Assembly (NCBI GenBank): GCA_034440495.1
Contig: JAWXCE010000001.1
Span: forward strand, 1 to 64,000
Direction of reading: 5' to 3'
Source: JAWXCE01 sp034440495
GTDB taxonomy: Bacteria; Pseudomonadota; Alphaproteobacteria; Rhizobiales; Rhodomicrobiaceae
DNA length: 64,000 nt
The position numbers were made by a program, and so were the translations under genes. This document shows positions 26,397 to 35,025 of the stretch, piece by piece. Position 1 is the first letter of the stretch, and every line of letters begins with the position of its first letter. The notes below the pieces were generated by a model, which saw only the letters and a program-made list of their open reading frames with translations, was not told where the DNA came from and ran no database searches.

Positions 26397-27017
26397 ATGC
26401 TTGATTTATTCGACCAGGTCAGCTTAACCGCGCTTCGGGAAGAGGCTAGGGGCTGCATACGCTGTCCCTTGTACATTCCAGCGACGCAAACTGTTTCCGG
26501 TGAGGGATCTGAAAACGCGCCTGTGGTGTTCGTCGGCGAGCAACCGGGCGATCAGGAGGATTTGGCCGGGTGCCCTTTCGTCGGCCCAGCGGGTAAAATG
26601 CTGAACAAGGCGATGGCGGAGGCTGGGATAAACCGCGCGGCGGTTTACATCACCAACGCGGTAAAGCATTTCAAACTCACGCCGCGCGGCAAAATCCGGC
26701 TGCATCAGAAGCCGGAGACCTCTGAAATAAACGCATGCCGCACCTGGGTGGAGCGGGAAATCGCCGCGATCCAACCCATACTTGTGGTGGCGCTCGGCGC
26801 GACGGCTGCCCGCTCAGGTGCGGGCAAAACCGTCACCATAGGCAAGGTGCGCGGCGAAAAGTTTGAGCTTTACGGTTACTCTGGTCTAGTCACAGTGCAT
26901 CCGTCCTATCTGCTGCGCCTGCCCGACCCACAACTTGCACAAGCCGAGTATGCCCACTTCGTTGCCGACTTGTGCCTCGTTGGTGAATGGGTGCCGGAAG
27001 TGCGCATCGCCGCATAG
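26397..27017 (+). CDS. UdgX-type uracil-DNA glycosylase
   Basis: A 206-residue member of the iron-sulphur uracil-DNA glycosylase superfamily. G-E-Q-P-G-D-Q-E-D at 47-55 is motif A, H-P-S-Y at 167-170 is motif B, and C-I-R-C at 20-23 with Cys114 supplies cluster ligands; a fourth ligand is not obvious. R-G-K-I-R-L-H-Q-K-P with His103 matches the R-loop that defines UdgX, whose histidine forms a covalent bond with DNA at uracil sites; the known form reads K-R-R-I-H, so I-R-L-H is a variant. ATG 26397 has AGGG five bases upstream. It stands alone. Confidence 0.85.
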   Translation: MLDLFDQVSLTALREEARGCIRCPLYIPATQTVSGEGSENAPVVFVGEQPGDQEDLAGCPFVGPAGKMLNKAMAEAGINRAAVYITNAVKHFKLTPRGKIRLHQKPETSEINACRTWVEREIAAIQPILVVALGATAARSGAGKTVTIGKVRGEKFELYGYSGLVTVHPSYLLRLPDPQLAQAEYAHFVADLCLVGEWVPEVRIAA

Positions 27018-27256
27018 CGTCTATGCGCGGCACAGCTTGACATTTGCACGGAACCATCGCATTTGTGCAGTGCCGCATCAAGCGGTGCTGCGCCCGGCCG
27101 CGTGAGCGATTGCATTATTTGCATAATCGGCTTGTCTGGCGCACTTATTTTCCCCGAATTGACCATTTCACGCGGGTCGTTCACTAACCCGCGTCGCTGG
27201 CAAAAACCGGCGGCATTTGCTTCGCCCGACAAATCGCGCGAGCAGGAGATATAAAC

Positions 27257-29128
27257 TTGACCGATTTTAACAGCCTCGGCCTTGCCGCGCCTTTGCTTAA
27301 GACGCTAGCCATCGAAGGATATACCACACCAACGCCAATTCAGGCTCAGTCCATTCCGCACCTGCTAAATGGTCGTGACCTGCTCGGTATCGCCCAAACA
27401 GGCACCGGCAAGACAGCGGCCTTTGCGCTACCTATTTTGCAGAGACTTTCTGCTGACCGCAAACCACCACAACGCGGCGTCGCGCGCTGCCTCGTTCTCA
27501 GCCCGACGCGCGAGCTCACCAGCCAGATCGCGGAAAGCTTCCGCACATATGGCAAGGGCATGGGCCTCAAGATCGCTGTCGCGTTTGGCGGCGTTGGCCA
27601 TCGCCCGCAGGCGGACGCCATGCATCGCGGCATCGACATTCTTGTCGCCACGCCCGGCCGCCTGATGGATCATATGGAAAGCGGCAACCTCAGCCTCGCC
27701 AAAACCGAGATTATCGTGCTCGACGAAGCCGACCAGATGCTCGACCTAGGCTTCATCCATGCCATCCGCAAAATCGTAAAATCGCTGCCTAAAGAGCGGC
27801 AGAGCCTGTTCTTCTCGGCTACTATGCCGAAAGCCATGGGCGAGATCGTCGCGGATTTCCTCAACGACCCGGTTCGCGTCGCGGTGGCGGCTGTCGCCAA
27901 GACCGCCGACCGCGTGGATCAGCGCGTGATTTTCATCGAGACCGCCCGCAAACGCACATTGCTGACGGAAATTCTGCAAGGTGAGGGCATGGGCCGCACG
28001 CTCGTGTTTACGCGCACCAAGCATGGCGCTGACCGCATCATCCGCCAGCTCGAGCAGGACGGCATCGCCGCAACCGCCATCCACGGCAATAAAAGCCAGG
28101 GGCAGCGCGAAAAGGCGCTAGCTGGTTTTAAATCAGGCGTGACGCCGATTTTAATTGCGACCGACATCGCCGCTCGCGGCATCGACGTGAATGACGTAAC
28201 CCACGTTATCAACTTCGACCTGCCGAACGTGCCCGAATCTTATGTCCACCGGATCGGCCGCACGGCGCGAGCGGGCGCGGAAGGCATCGCGATTTCATTT
28301 TGCGACGGCGAGGAACGGGCGTTTTTGCGCGACATTGAACGGCTGACACGCCAGACAATCCCGTCTGAAGACCGCCGCAACTCCAAGGATGAAGATCGTC
28401 CGTCTTCAGACAGAGCGCGTCCCGTATCCTCTTACAAAAACCCTCGCCCACAACAGCAGCGCTTTAACGAGCGCCGCACAGCCGAGGGTCGTAGCCCGCG
28501 CACTGAAGGGGGCTTTAACCGCGATCGTCCACGCAGCGACGCCCCCCGCACCGACGCCCCGCGCGATGCTCGCCCGAGCTTTGGCGGCGAAAACCGTGCT
28601 CGTTCTGAAGGCGCGCCGCGTGACACTCACCAGGGTGGCTTCAGTGGCGAGAACCGTACTCGCCCTGAAGGCGCAAGCGAAGCTCGTCCGAGAAGTAACT
28701 TTAACGGCGAAAATCGCGGTCGTTCTGACACTCCCCGCGATGCGCGGCCAAGCTTCAATGCAGAAAGACACCCGCGTCCCGAGGCTCGCATCAATGAGCG
28801 GGCCTTCGAGCCACGCCGAGAAAGCGCAAGTCTTGGTGAAGGCCGCGAACGGCCAGCCAAGCAGTGGCGTCCTGAAACCAACAGCGTCACCCCGGAGCCA
28901 GCGGCAGAGCGCAAACCGGCCCCTGCTGGAAAGCGCCCATTCGCCGCGAAACCGGGCGAAAAGCGCGACGGCGCCCGTCCGGACCGAGCCGGACGGCCAG
29001 AGCGCGGCGACCGCGATATCGCGGGCGTTGGCTTCCTGCGTCCCAGCGGCGGCAAACCGCGCCCGGCAGGCCCGAAACAGGGTCGTCCGCCGCAAGCGAA
29101 AAACAGCCAGCGCGCAGGCGCTCGCTAA
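27257..29128 (+). CDS. DEAD-box RNA helicase, RhlE-like, with long basic tail
   Basis: An ATP-dependent RNA helicase. The core (residues 1-375) has the Q motif T-P-I-Q, Walker A A-Q-T-G-T-G-K-T, D-E-A-D, S-A-T and H-R-I-G-R-T-A-R-A-G. The tail of about 250 residues is rich in R, G, P and S with imperfect repeats of the G-E-N-R-x-R-S/P-E/D type, probably disordered and RNA-binding. The start is TTG 27257, with AGGAGA eight bases upstream. A Rho-independent terminator follows the stop. Likely roles are ribosome assembly and RNA turnover; the long tail is common in alphaproteobacterial RhlE proteins. Confidence 0.93.
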   Translation: MTDFNSLGLAAPLLKTLAIEGYTTPTPIQAQSIPHLLNGRDLLGIAQTGTGKTAAFALPILQRLSADRKPPQRGVARCLVLSPTRELTSQIAESFRTYGKGMGLKIAVAFGGVGHRPQADAMHRGIDILVATPGRLMDHMESGNLSLAKTEIIVLDEADQMLDLGFIHAIRKIVKSLPKERQSLFFSATMPKAMGEIVADFLNDPVRVAVAAVAKTADRVDQRVIFIETARKRTLLTEILQGEGMGRTLVFTRTKHGADRIIRQLEQDGIAATAIHGNKSQGQREKALAGFKSGVTPILIATDIAARGIDVNDVTHVINFDLPNVPESYVHRIGRTARAGAEGIAISFCDGEERAFLRDIERLTRQTIPSEDRRNSKDEDRPSSDRARPVSSYKNPRPQQQRFNERRTAEGRSPRTEGGFNRDRPRSDAPRTDAPRDARPSFGGENRARSEGAPRDTHQGGFSGENRTRPEGASEARPRSNFNGENRGRSDTPRDARPSFNAERHPRPEARINERAFEPRRESASLGEGRERPAKQWRPETNSVTPEPAAERKPAPAGKRPFAAKPGEKRDGARPDRAGRPERGDRDIAGVGFLRPSGGKPRPAGPKQGRPPQAKNSQRAGAR

Positions 29129-29145
29129 CGCGTAAATCATGATGT

Positions 29146-29175
29146 AGGCTCTGCGAAAAATTGCGGAGCCTTTTT
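29146..29175 (+). terminator. Rho-independent terminator after the helicase gene
   Basis: AGGCTCTGC (29146-29154) and GCGGAGCCT (29163-29171) form a 9-bp stem with one wobble, an A-rich loop and a run of five T. The next gene's ATG is at 29177, and the only ribosome-site candidate for it (GGAG) lies in the 3' arm. Confidence 0.85.
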
Positions 29176-29176
29176 C

Positions 29177-30214
29177 ATGAGCGTGGTGATTGGCTGGGAC
29201 ATTGGCGGCGCGCATGTGAAATGCGCCCGCGCAGTCAATGGTCGTATCGTGGAGGTGCGGCAAATTTCCTGCACGCTATGGCTCGGCGAGCACCACCTGG
29301 CCGATGCTGTCGCCACCCTGCAAACGGCTCTGCATGGCGCCGACCTTCACCGGATTACGATGACAGGCGAACTGGCGGAGAACTTCGCAAATCGAGCTGA
29401 AGGCGTGCGCACGATTGTATCGACGATGGCGCGTCTCCTGCCGCCACCTGTGATGTTTTATATCGGCGCCGACGGTTTCGCTCATGCTGAACACATTCAC
29501 AAATATATTAAGCAGGCAGCTTCGGCGAACTGGCACGCATCCGCCGCCTTTGTCGCGCGCACGCACGAGCAGGCATTGTTCATCGACATCGGCAGTACGA
29601 CGACAGACATTACCCCCATCAAAGACGGCGTGGTGGCGCGCGGCTACACGGACGCGGAGCGGTTGACGACGGGCGAGTTGCTTTACACCGGCGCCGTGCG
29701 CACCCCGATAATGGCCGTCGCCACGGACGCGCCTTTCGCGGGCGTGCGCCAGCGTCTGATGGCCGAGAATTTCTCCACTATGGCTGATGTGTATCGCCTG
29801 ACCCGCGAGTTGAGGCCCGAGCACGATCAATATCCAGCCTCTGACGGGCGCGGCAAATCTGCGGACGAATGCCGCGCGCGGCTCGCCCGGATGCTCGGCC
29901 GCGACGCGCTCGACGCGCTGAACTACGCCTGGGACGCGCTCGCCGCATACTTCCGCCAGCGGCAAATCGCCATGATTTACGACGTGGTGGCGCAAGCGCT
30001 TTCCGGCGTGCCGCTTGACGCGACGGCCCCAATCGTGGGCGCTGGCGCTGGCAGTTTCCTCGCTCGCGAAATTGCCGCGCGGCTTGAGCGACCTTACATG
30101 CACTTTGGCGCATTGATCAGCGGCGATTGCGGTGAGGAAGCCAGTTTGTGCGCGCCAGCCGCCGCACTCGCGCTGCTTCCATCCGATCCGCTGGGCTCGA
30201 AGAGAAATGCGTGA
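29177..30214 (+). CDS. H4MPT-linked C1 transfer pathway protein (hydantoinase/oxoprolinase-like)
   Basis: A 345-residue ASKHA-fold protein. It starts V-I-G-W-D-I-G-G-A-H-V-K-C-A (phosphate-binding loop) and repeats the fold at L-F-I-D-I-G-S-T-T-T-D-I near residue 136. This pattern marks the family found in methylotrophs and methanogens beside tetrahydromethanopterin genes (TIGR03123, from memory); its biochemical role is not settled. The gene is first in a compact operon, with the next ATG inside its stop region. No mch, fae, mtdB or fhc gene is in the window. The ribosome site appears to overlap the preceding terminator hairpin. Confidence 0.82.
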   Translation: MSVVIGWDIGGAHVKCARAVNGRIVEVRQISCTLWLGEHHLADAVATLQTALHGADLHRITMTGELAENFANRAEGVRTIVSTMARLLPPPVMFYIGADGFAHAEHIHKYIKQAASANWHASAAFVARTHEQALFIDIGSTTTDITPIKDGVVARGYTDAERLTTGELLYTGAVRTPIMAVATDAPFAGVRQRLMAENFSTMADVYRLTRELRPEHDQYPASDGRGKSADECRARLARMLGRDALDALNYAWDALAAYFRQRQIAMIYDVVAQALSGVPLDATAPIVGAGAGSFLAREIAARLERPYMHFGALISGDCGEEASLCAPAAALALLPSDPLGSKRNA

Positions 30215-30749
30215 GCGGCTATTGACGATCGCGGTGATGGCCGGTATTTGCGGTGCAGGCATCGCTGTAGCATGGTGGCTGCGTTACACGAACGCGCCGC
30301 CGACGCCCGAAGAATACATGGCGCGCATGGGCGAGGGTGCGAAAATCATTGGCCCCGGGGAGTTGGCGTTTGAGGGCCGCACATTTTCCTGCGGCCGTCG
30401 CCCCACATTGCTCGCCTCGAAGTTCAGCGATTACGCGGCTGCTTTTCCCGGTTTCCTTATTGTCAACCCTGACCGTTTCGCTAGGCTCACTCCAATTTTA
30501 CAGCTTTATGCCTACACCCACGAATGCGGACACCAGTTCGTCGGCCGCGACGAGGAGTCGGCGGATTGCTACGCGATTGACCGCGGCATGGCGGACGGCT
30601 GGCTCGACGCGAACGGGTTGGAAGAGATTTGCGCGTTCATTAGCCGCTCGCCGGGCGATTTGCGCCATCCGCCGGGCGTCGGCCGTTGCGCCGTGATGCG
30701 CGTCTGCTTTAGCCGCGCGCGCCCCGGCCGGGAGCAGCCAGCGAAATGA
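30207..30749 (+). CDS. Putative membrane-anchored zinc metallopeptidase (HECGH)
   Basis: A 180-residue protein from ATG 30207, which overlaps the previous stop by 8 bases. One N-terminal membrane helix (about residues 5-25) is followed by a periplasmic domain. H-E-C-G-H at 105-109 is an H-E-x-x-H zinc motif, and E-E-S-A-D-C-Y-A-I at 116-124 resembles the E-x-x-A-D third-ligand segment of gluzincins such as the M48 or ImmA/IrrE groups. The domain is short. Six cysteines are present, one in the zinc motif. The tight overlap with both neighbours suggests a shared role. Substrate unknown. Confidence 0.65.
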   Translation: MRERLLTIAVMAGICGAGIAVAWWLRYTNAPPTPEEYMARMGEGAKIIGPGELAFEGRTFSCGRRPTLLASKFSDYAAAFPGFLIVNPDRFARLTPILQLYAYTHECGHQFVGRDEESADCYAIDRGMADGWLDANGLEEICAFISRSPGDLRHPPGVGRCAVMRVCFSRARPGREQPAK

Positions 30750-31396
30750 TGGAAACGGCGCTTACCGCCTTCGCCACGTTTTTCGCAACCATCGGCCCGA
30801 TTGAGGCCGCAGTGGTGTTCGCCGCACTCACCCCGGGTTACACCCGGCATGAACGGAGGATGATTTCGCTGAAGGCGTGCGGCATCGCGGCGCTGATCCT
30901 GCTGTTTTTCGCGGTGTTCGGGCGGGCGATCCTCACGCAGCTTGGCGTGACATTCCCGGCGTTGCAGGCGGCAGGCGGCGTGATATTACTGGTTATTGCG
31001 CTGGATATGATTTTTGCGCGGTCCTCAGGCGCTCTGTCGATGACGAGGGCCGAAACGGTGGAGGCCGGGCGCAAAAGCGGGAGCGCCGACCATGACGACA
31101 TCACCGTGTTTCCGCTCGCAACGCCCATTCTCGCGGGGCCGGGCGCGATGGCCTCCGCGATGCTTCTCATGGCTCGCACAAATGGCAATCTGACGCTAGA
31201 GGCCGCCGTGCTAGGCGCCCTCATCGCCGTGATGGCGGTCACACTCGCGCTGCTTCTCGCCGCGCAGGAGTTGCATGTCTGGATCGGAGTCACAGCGCAA
31301 AAAGTCATTATGCGCGTGTTCGGCATCCTGCTTGCCGCCATTGCCATACAATCGCTGTTCGACGGCATTGCCGCCAGCGGGATATTTAAACCTTAG
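30746..31396 (+). CDS. MarC family integral membrane protein
   Basis: A 216-residue inner-membrane protein with six hydrophobic segments. It has the family's N-terminal F-F-A-T-I-G-P-I near residue 10 and F-P-L-A-T-P-I-L-A-G-P-G-A near residue 125. MarC proteins were once linked to multiple antibiotic resistance, but that link was withdrawn and the function is unknown. Its ATG overlaps the stop of the HECGH gene by 4 bases, so the three genes form one translationally coupled operon. Confidence 0.88.
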   Translation: MMETALTAFATFFATIGPIEAAVVFAALTPGYTRHERRMISLKACGIAALILLFFAVFGRAILTQLGVTFPALQAAGGVILLVIALDMIFARSSGALSMTRAETVEAGRKSGSADHDDITVFPLATPILAGPGAMASAMLLMARTNGNLTLEAAVLGALIAVMAVTLALLLAAQELHVWIGVTAQKVIMRVFGILLAAIAIQSLFDGIAASGIFKP

Positions 31397-31593
31397 GCGT
31401 CCAGCAGCGTGAGCTTGTCAAGCGCGGTCTGAAAGCTGGATATGCGCACTTCCACAAGCGTCTGGCGCAGCGCCAAGTCTTTCGTTAACGAAAAATGCTC
31501 TTTTTGCGCGATTTCGATCCGGCCGAGTTGCAGTTGTATCTTTTGCAATATTTCAGGGACAATATCGCGCGTGTACTCAATCTCATGACTCAT
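31393..31593 (-). CDS. Small coiled-coil protein, unknown
   Basis: A 66-residue, almost entirely helical protein from ATG 31593 (M-S-H-E-I-E-Y-T-R-D). It is rich in L, I, Q and E with a heptad-like pattern, so probably a coiled coil. A start at 31629 would add 12 residues. It overlaps the end of marC by 4 bases on the other strand. No family recognised. Confidence 0.45.
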   Translation of the reverse strand: MSHEIEYTRDIVPEILQKIQLQLGRIEIAQKEHFSLTKDLALRQTLVEVRISSFQTALDKLTLLDA

Positions 31594-31660
31594 AATTTGA
31601 AAAGTATGCTGACTTCCCCTGGCTTGCAAGCGCGATTGCCTTTCAGGAGATCACTCCCTT

Positions 31661-32383
31661 TCAGAGGACGACCGTCAAATCCGATAGCCATTGCGGCATG
31701 ATATTGAGGATCGCGGCCTCCACCTGCTTATCCCAGCCCGTAAGCACAGCAATACCGGTCACGAGCAGAATTGCGCCGAGGATGATTTTTCCACGTTTGG
31801 CGCTGCCCATGATGGCGCCGCGCCATCGCATCAGGGCGGCGCGCGAGATCGATGCAATCAATAACAGCGGGATCACGACGCCAACGCCGAACGCGAGCAT
31901 CGTCAACCCGACCTCCCATAGATTTTCGCCACGCGCCGCCAGCAATGACGCCGCGCCGAGCGTAGGGCCAACGCATGGACTCCACACCGCGCCTAGCAAA
32001 AAGCCCAGACCGAACTGGCCCCATAGGCCACGGCCTTCGATTGCTTGTGTTTGCTGGTTGCCCCAGTTGGAAACGCCGCTCGCCGCAAGCGCCACGCGAG
32101 ACTGAAAGGCCGGCACGACCAAAACCATCCCCAAACCGATAAGGACGATAGCGCCCGCCGCGCGAAACACGTCCGCATCAATATTGAGCGCGAAGCCTAT
32201 CGTGGCGATGAACAAGCCCGCCGCCGTGAACGAAACCGCCAACCCTAGCGCCAGAGCCGCTGCGCCCCAGCGGTGCTGGCCGAGCGCCGTTCCGAACACG
32301 ATGGGCAAAAGCGGCAGAACGCACGGTGACAAAGCGGAAAGAGCGCCCGCCGCCAACGCGAAAAACAAGGTTGCGCTTTCCAG
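31661..32383 (-). CDS. ccdA: CcdA-type thiol/disulphide membrane transporter
   Basis: A six-helix protein of the DsbD/CcdA family that carries reducing power from cytoplasmic thioredoxin across the inner membrane. L-S-P-C-V-L-P-L-L-P near the N-terminus holds the first redox cysteine, and S-P-C-V-G-P-T-L-G-A near the middle the second. The start is unusual: TTG 32368 has no ribosome site, while CTG 32383 lies exactly 7 bases after AAGGAG and gives M-E-S-A-T-L-F-F. I prefer CTG. The thioredoxin-like gene 170 bases upstream on the same strand is its probable periplasmic partner. Confidence 0.86.
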   Translation of the reverse strand: MESATLFFALAAGALSALSPCVLPLLPIVFGTALGQHRWGAAALALGLAVSFTAAGLFIATIGFALNIDADVFRAAGAIVLIGLGMVLVVPAFQSRVALAASGVSNWGNQQTQAIEGRGLWGQFGLGFLLGAVWSPCVGPTLGAASLLAARGENLWEVGLTMLAFGVGVVIPLLLIASISRAALMRWRGAIMGSAKRGKIILGAILLVTGIAVLTGWDKQVEAAILNIMPQWLSDLTVVL

Positions 32384-32436
32384 CGGTATGCTCCTTCACG
32401 AGTTGATTTAGAGTTGTCGGCGTGAAATCACCATCA

Positions 32437-32545
32437 CCGTCGTTGCGAGCAAAGCGAAGCAATTTAGCCTTAAACGCTTGAACCTACGATGGATCGCCAC
32501 GGCGGCAAAAGCCGCCTCGCGGCGACGCGGGCGCGACGGTGTGCG
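32437..32545. repeat. Degenerate interspersed repeat
   Basis: The stretch GTCGTTGCGAGCAAAGCG followed by AAGCAATTTAG, and later GATGGATCGCC with GGCGGC-AAAA-GCCGCC, resembles the 'ATTGCGAG..AGCGAAGC..GCAATCC' repeats common between genes in alphaproteobacteria. It fills the ccdA/thioredoxin gap. The inner hairpin is perfect over 6 bp. Confidence 0.4.
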
Positions 32546-32552
32546 CCGCGAT

Positions 32553-32936
32553 TTAGAATGCGGAGGCGACAACCTTCTCAATAGAGCCAGCGTCGGACGT
32601 ATATGAAACCCGGCCGGTCTCGGTCGATCCTTTATAGGCGATCAGCGTCGATTGTTTCTGGGCGCTGAAAGAGCGGACGACATCTTTCTGGTCATCAAAA
32701 CTCACTTCAAGGACGAGCAGCGTCTTATATTTGGCCTTTGCGCTGAGTTTACCGATCACCTGCTTCTGCGCGCGGCATACCGGGCACCAGGGCGCGGCGA
32801 TGTCGATCAGGATGGCGCGGCCCTCGTTTTGCGCGGCTTGAAACGCCGCTTTGGAATAGGCCGCCCGCTCGGCTGAGGCCGGAGCGATGAGGAAAATGGC
32901 GAAAATGAATGCGAGGGGCAGGCGAAAACGGTTAAG
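32553..32936 (-). CDS. Periplasmic thioredoxin-like protein
   Basis: A 127-residue protein with a Sec signal peptide (cleavage near P-A-S-A, residue 22) and a thioredoxin fold. The active site W-C-P-V-C-R-A-Q lies at about residues 47-54. I chose ATG 32936, where the signal begins, over the frame from 33020. Together with the CcdA gene downstream it forms a simple periplasmic thiol-reducing system of the ScsB/TlpA kind; the client proteins are unknown. Confidence 0.85.
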   Translation of the reverse strand, partial: LNRFRLPLAFIFAIFLIAPASAERAAYSKAAFQAAQNEGRAILIDIAAPWCPVCRAQKQVIGKLSAKAKYKTLLVLEVSFDDQKDVVRSFSAQKQSTLIAYKGSTETGRVSYTSDAGSIEKVVASAF

Positions 32937-33126
32937 CATTGAAATCTCATTGAAGCCTTTGTGCGGTTTGCTTTCGGCTGCTACCGGCGCATTCGTTACG
33001 GCGCGAGAAGTTTCAATCAATCGTGATCGCTATGCGCACATTTGGAATGCGTCGCTTCTGATTGCATTTCGTGCATGGTTGAATTTAATACAGCGATAAG
33101 AATGCGAAGGGATAGGACGCCGTTTA

Positions 33127-33732
33127 ATGAAAAAATTCGATAAGCTCACCGGCGTCGCCGCGCCGTTTCCGCTGATGAATGTCGATACAGACATGATCAT
33201 CCCGAAGCAGTTTCTGAAAACCATCAAGCGCACCGGGCTTGGCAAAAGCCTGTTTTTCGAGATGCGCTTTGATGAGAAGGGTGCTGAAAACCCGGATTTT
33301 GTACTCAACAAACCCGCGTATAGACAGGCGCAAATTCTGGTGACGGGCGATAATTTCGGCTGCGGCTCCTCGCGCGAGCACGCGCCATGGGCGATTGCGG
33401 ATTTCGGAATTACCTGCGTTATCGCGCCATCCTTCGCCGACATTTTTTACAACAACTGCTTCAAAAACGGCATTTTGCCAATCGCGCTGCCGCAGTCCGA
33501 GGTGGACAAGCTGATGGATGACGCCGAGCGCGGCGCGAACGCGACGGTGTCCATCGACCTTGAGGCCCAGGAAATTCGCGGCCCCGATGGCGGCGTAATC
33601 AAATTCGAGATCGACCCGTTCCGCAAAAAGTGCCTGATCGAAGGCCTCGACGATATCGGCCTGACGCTACAAAAAGCCGACGCAATCGCCGCATACGAGA
33701 CCCAAAACGCCACCGTGCGCCCCTGGGCTTAA
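33127..33732 (+). CDS. leuD: 3-isopropylmalate dehydratase small subunit
   Basis: LeuD forms the isopropylmalate isomerase with LeuC (not in the window), converting 2- to 3-isopropylmalate in leucine synthesis. The 201-residue protein starts [13 protein letters not shown] and shows N-V-D-T-D-M-I-I-P and [16 protein letters not shown] near residue 75, the substrate-binding signature of aconitase swivel domains. leuB follows after 155 bases on the same strand. Confidence 0.97.
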   Translation: MKKFDKLTGVAAPFPLMNVDTDMIIPKQFLKTIKRTGLGKSLFFEMRFDEKGAENPDFVLNKPAYRQAQILVTGDNFGCGSSREHAPWAIADFGITCVIAPSFADIFYNNCFKNGILPIALPQSEVDKLMDDAERGANATVSIDLEAQEIRGPDGGVIKFEIDPFRKKCLIEGLDDIGLTLQKADAIAAYETQNATVRPWA

Positions 33733-33887
33733 CGGTACGCTGAGACCATTCAGCAACAGGTGCATCCACGTTGGGGATATGCGCACGCGGTTTCCACGTG
33801 GGGGTTGCGGCGTGCGGGCTTGGGCGGTACCTAAACTTTAAGATCAAGAAATGCGCGGTTTATCACCGTGCTATGCATGGGCGAAAC

Positions 33888-34991
33888 ATGACAACATTCA
33901 ACATACTTTTGCTAGCGGGCGATGGTATCGGGCCTGAGGTAATGGCCGAGGTGAAGCGCGTCATCGCTTGGTTGAACACGAAAAGGCCCGCAACCTTCAA
34001 CACCGAGGATGATCTGGCCGGCGGCTGCGCTTACGACGCGCACGGCGAGGCAATTTCGGATGCGGCGATGGCCAAGGCGCACACTGCGGATGCGGTGATT
34101 CTCGGCGCTGTCGGCGGTCCGAAATGGGATGGCGTTCCGTATGACAAGCGCCCGGAAGCCGGGCTGCTGCGGTTGCGTAAAGATTTGGGCCTTTTTGCCA
34201 ATTTACGCCCCGCGATCTGTTATCCGCCGCTTGCCGACGCTTCCAGCCTCAAGCGCGAGATTGTGGAGGGCCTTGACATCATGATCGTGCGCGAGCTGAC
34301 CGGCGGCGTGTATTTCGGCGAACCGAAGGAACTCGTGACGCTAGAGTCCGGCGAAAAGCGTGCCGTGGATACGCAGATATATGCCGAGCATGAAATTGAG
34401 CGCATTGCACGTTCTGCGTTCGAGTTGGCGAAAAAACGCGGCGGAAGACTGGCCTCCGCTGAGAAAAGTAATGTGATGAAAACGGGCGTGCTGTGGCGGC
34501 AAACGGTCAGCCGCATCGGGCGCGACGAGTATCCGGAAATCGAACTCAGCCATGTGTTGGCCGACAACTGCGCAATGCAGCTCGTGCGCAACCCGAAGCA
34601 GTTCGACGTGCTTGTGACGGACAATTTGTTCGGCGACGTGCTCTCGGACGTAGCCTCCATGCTCACCGGCTCGCTGGGCATGTTGCCATCTGCTTCGCTC
34701 GGCGCGCCCGACGCGCACGGCCGAACGCCCGCCATGTATGAGCCGGTACACGGCAGCGCGCCGGACATCGCGGGGCAAGGCGTCGCCAACCCCATTGCGA
34801 CCATCGCCAGCTTCGGCATGGCGCTGCGCTACACATTCAACATGCCCGCCGAGGCCGACATGATCGACCGCGCCATCGCCGCCGCGCTCGCCAAAGGCAT
34901 ACGCACCGCCGACATCATGCAGCGGGGCATGACCCGCGTCTCGACCGCCGACATGGGCAACGCCATCATCGCCGAACTCGAGTCTTTTTGA
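33888..34991 (+). CDS. leuB: 3-isopropylmalate dehydrogenase
   Basis: LeuB oxidises and decarboxylates 3-isopropylmalate with NAD+. The 367-residue protein has [10 protein letters not shown] near residue 8, [10 protein letters not shown] near 136 and [10 protein letters not shown] near 245, with N-M-K-type catalytic residues around S-N-V-M-K-T. ATG 33888 is chosen because the dinucleotide fold begins there; the longer frame from 33771 is unsupported. The 155-base leuD-leuB gap contains short GC-rich direct repeats (CCACGT-T/G-GGGG) but no gene. Confidence 0.97.
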   Translation: MTTFNILLLAGDGIGPEVMAEVKRVIAWLNTKRPATFNTEDDLAGGCAYDAHGEAISDAAMAKAHTADAVILGAVGGPKWDGVPYDKRPEAGLLRLRKDLGLFANLRPAICYPPLADASSLKREIVEGLDIMIVRELTGGVYFGEPKELVTLESGEKRAVDTQIYAEHEIERIARSAFELAKKRGGRLASAEKSNVMKTGVLWRQTVSRIGRDEYPEIELSHVLADNCAMQLVRNPKQFDVLVTDNLFGDVLSDVASMLTGSLGMLPSASLGAPDAHGRTPAMYEPVHGSAPDIAGQGVANPIATIASFGMALRYTFNMPAEADMIDRAIAAALAKGIRTADIMQRGMTRVSTADMGNAIIAELESF

Positions 34992-35025
34992 GCATTAACA
35001 TAGCAAGAATGACCTTATCTAGCAC

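Noticed and set aside
28389..29263. Long open frames on both strands over the 3' end of the helicase gene (247 and 285 residues).
   Set aside because: They mirror the repetitive Arg-rich tail of the helicase in other frames, have low-complexity composition and no independent start signals.
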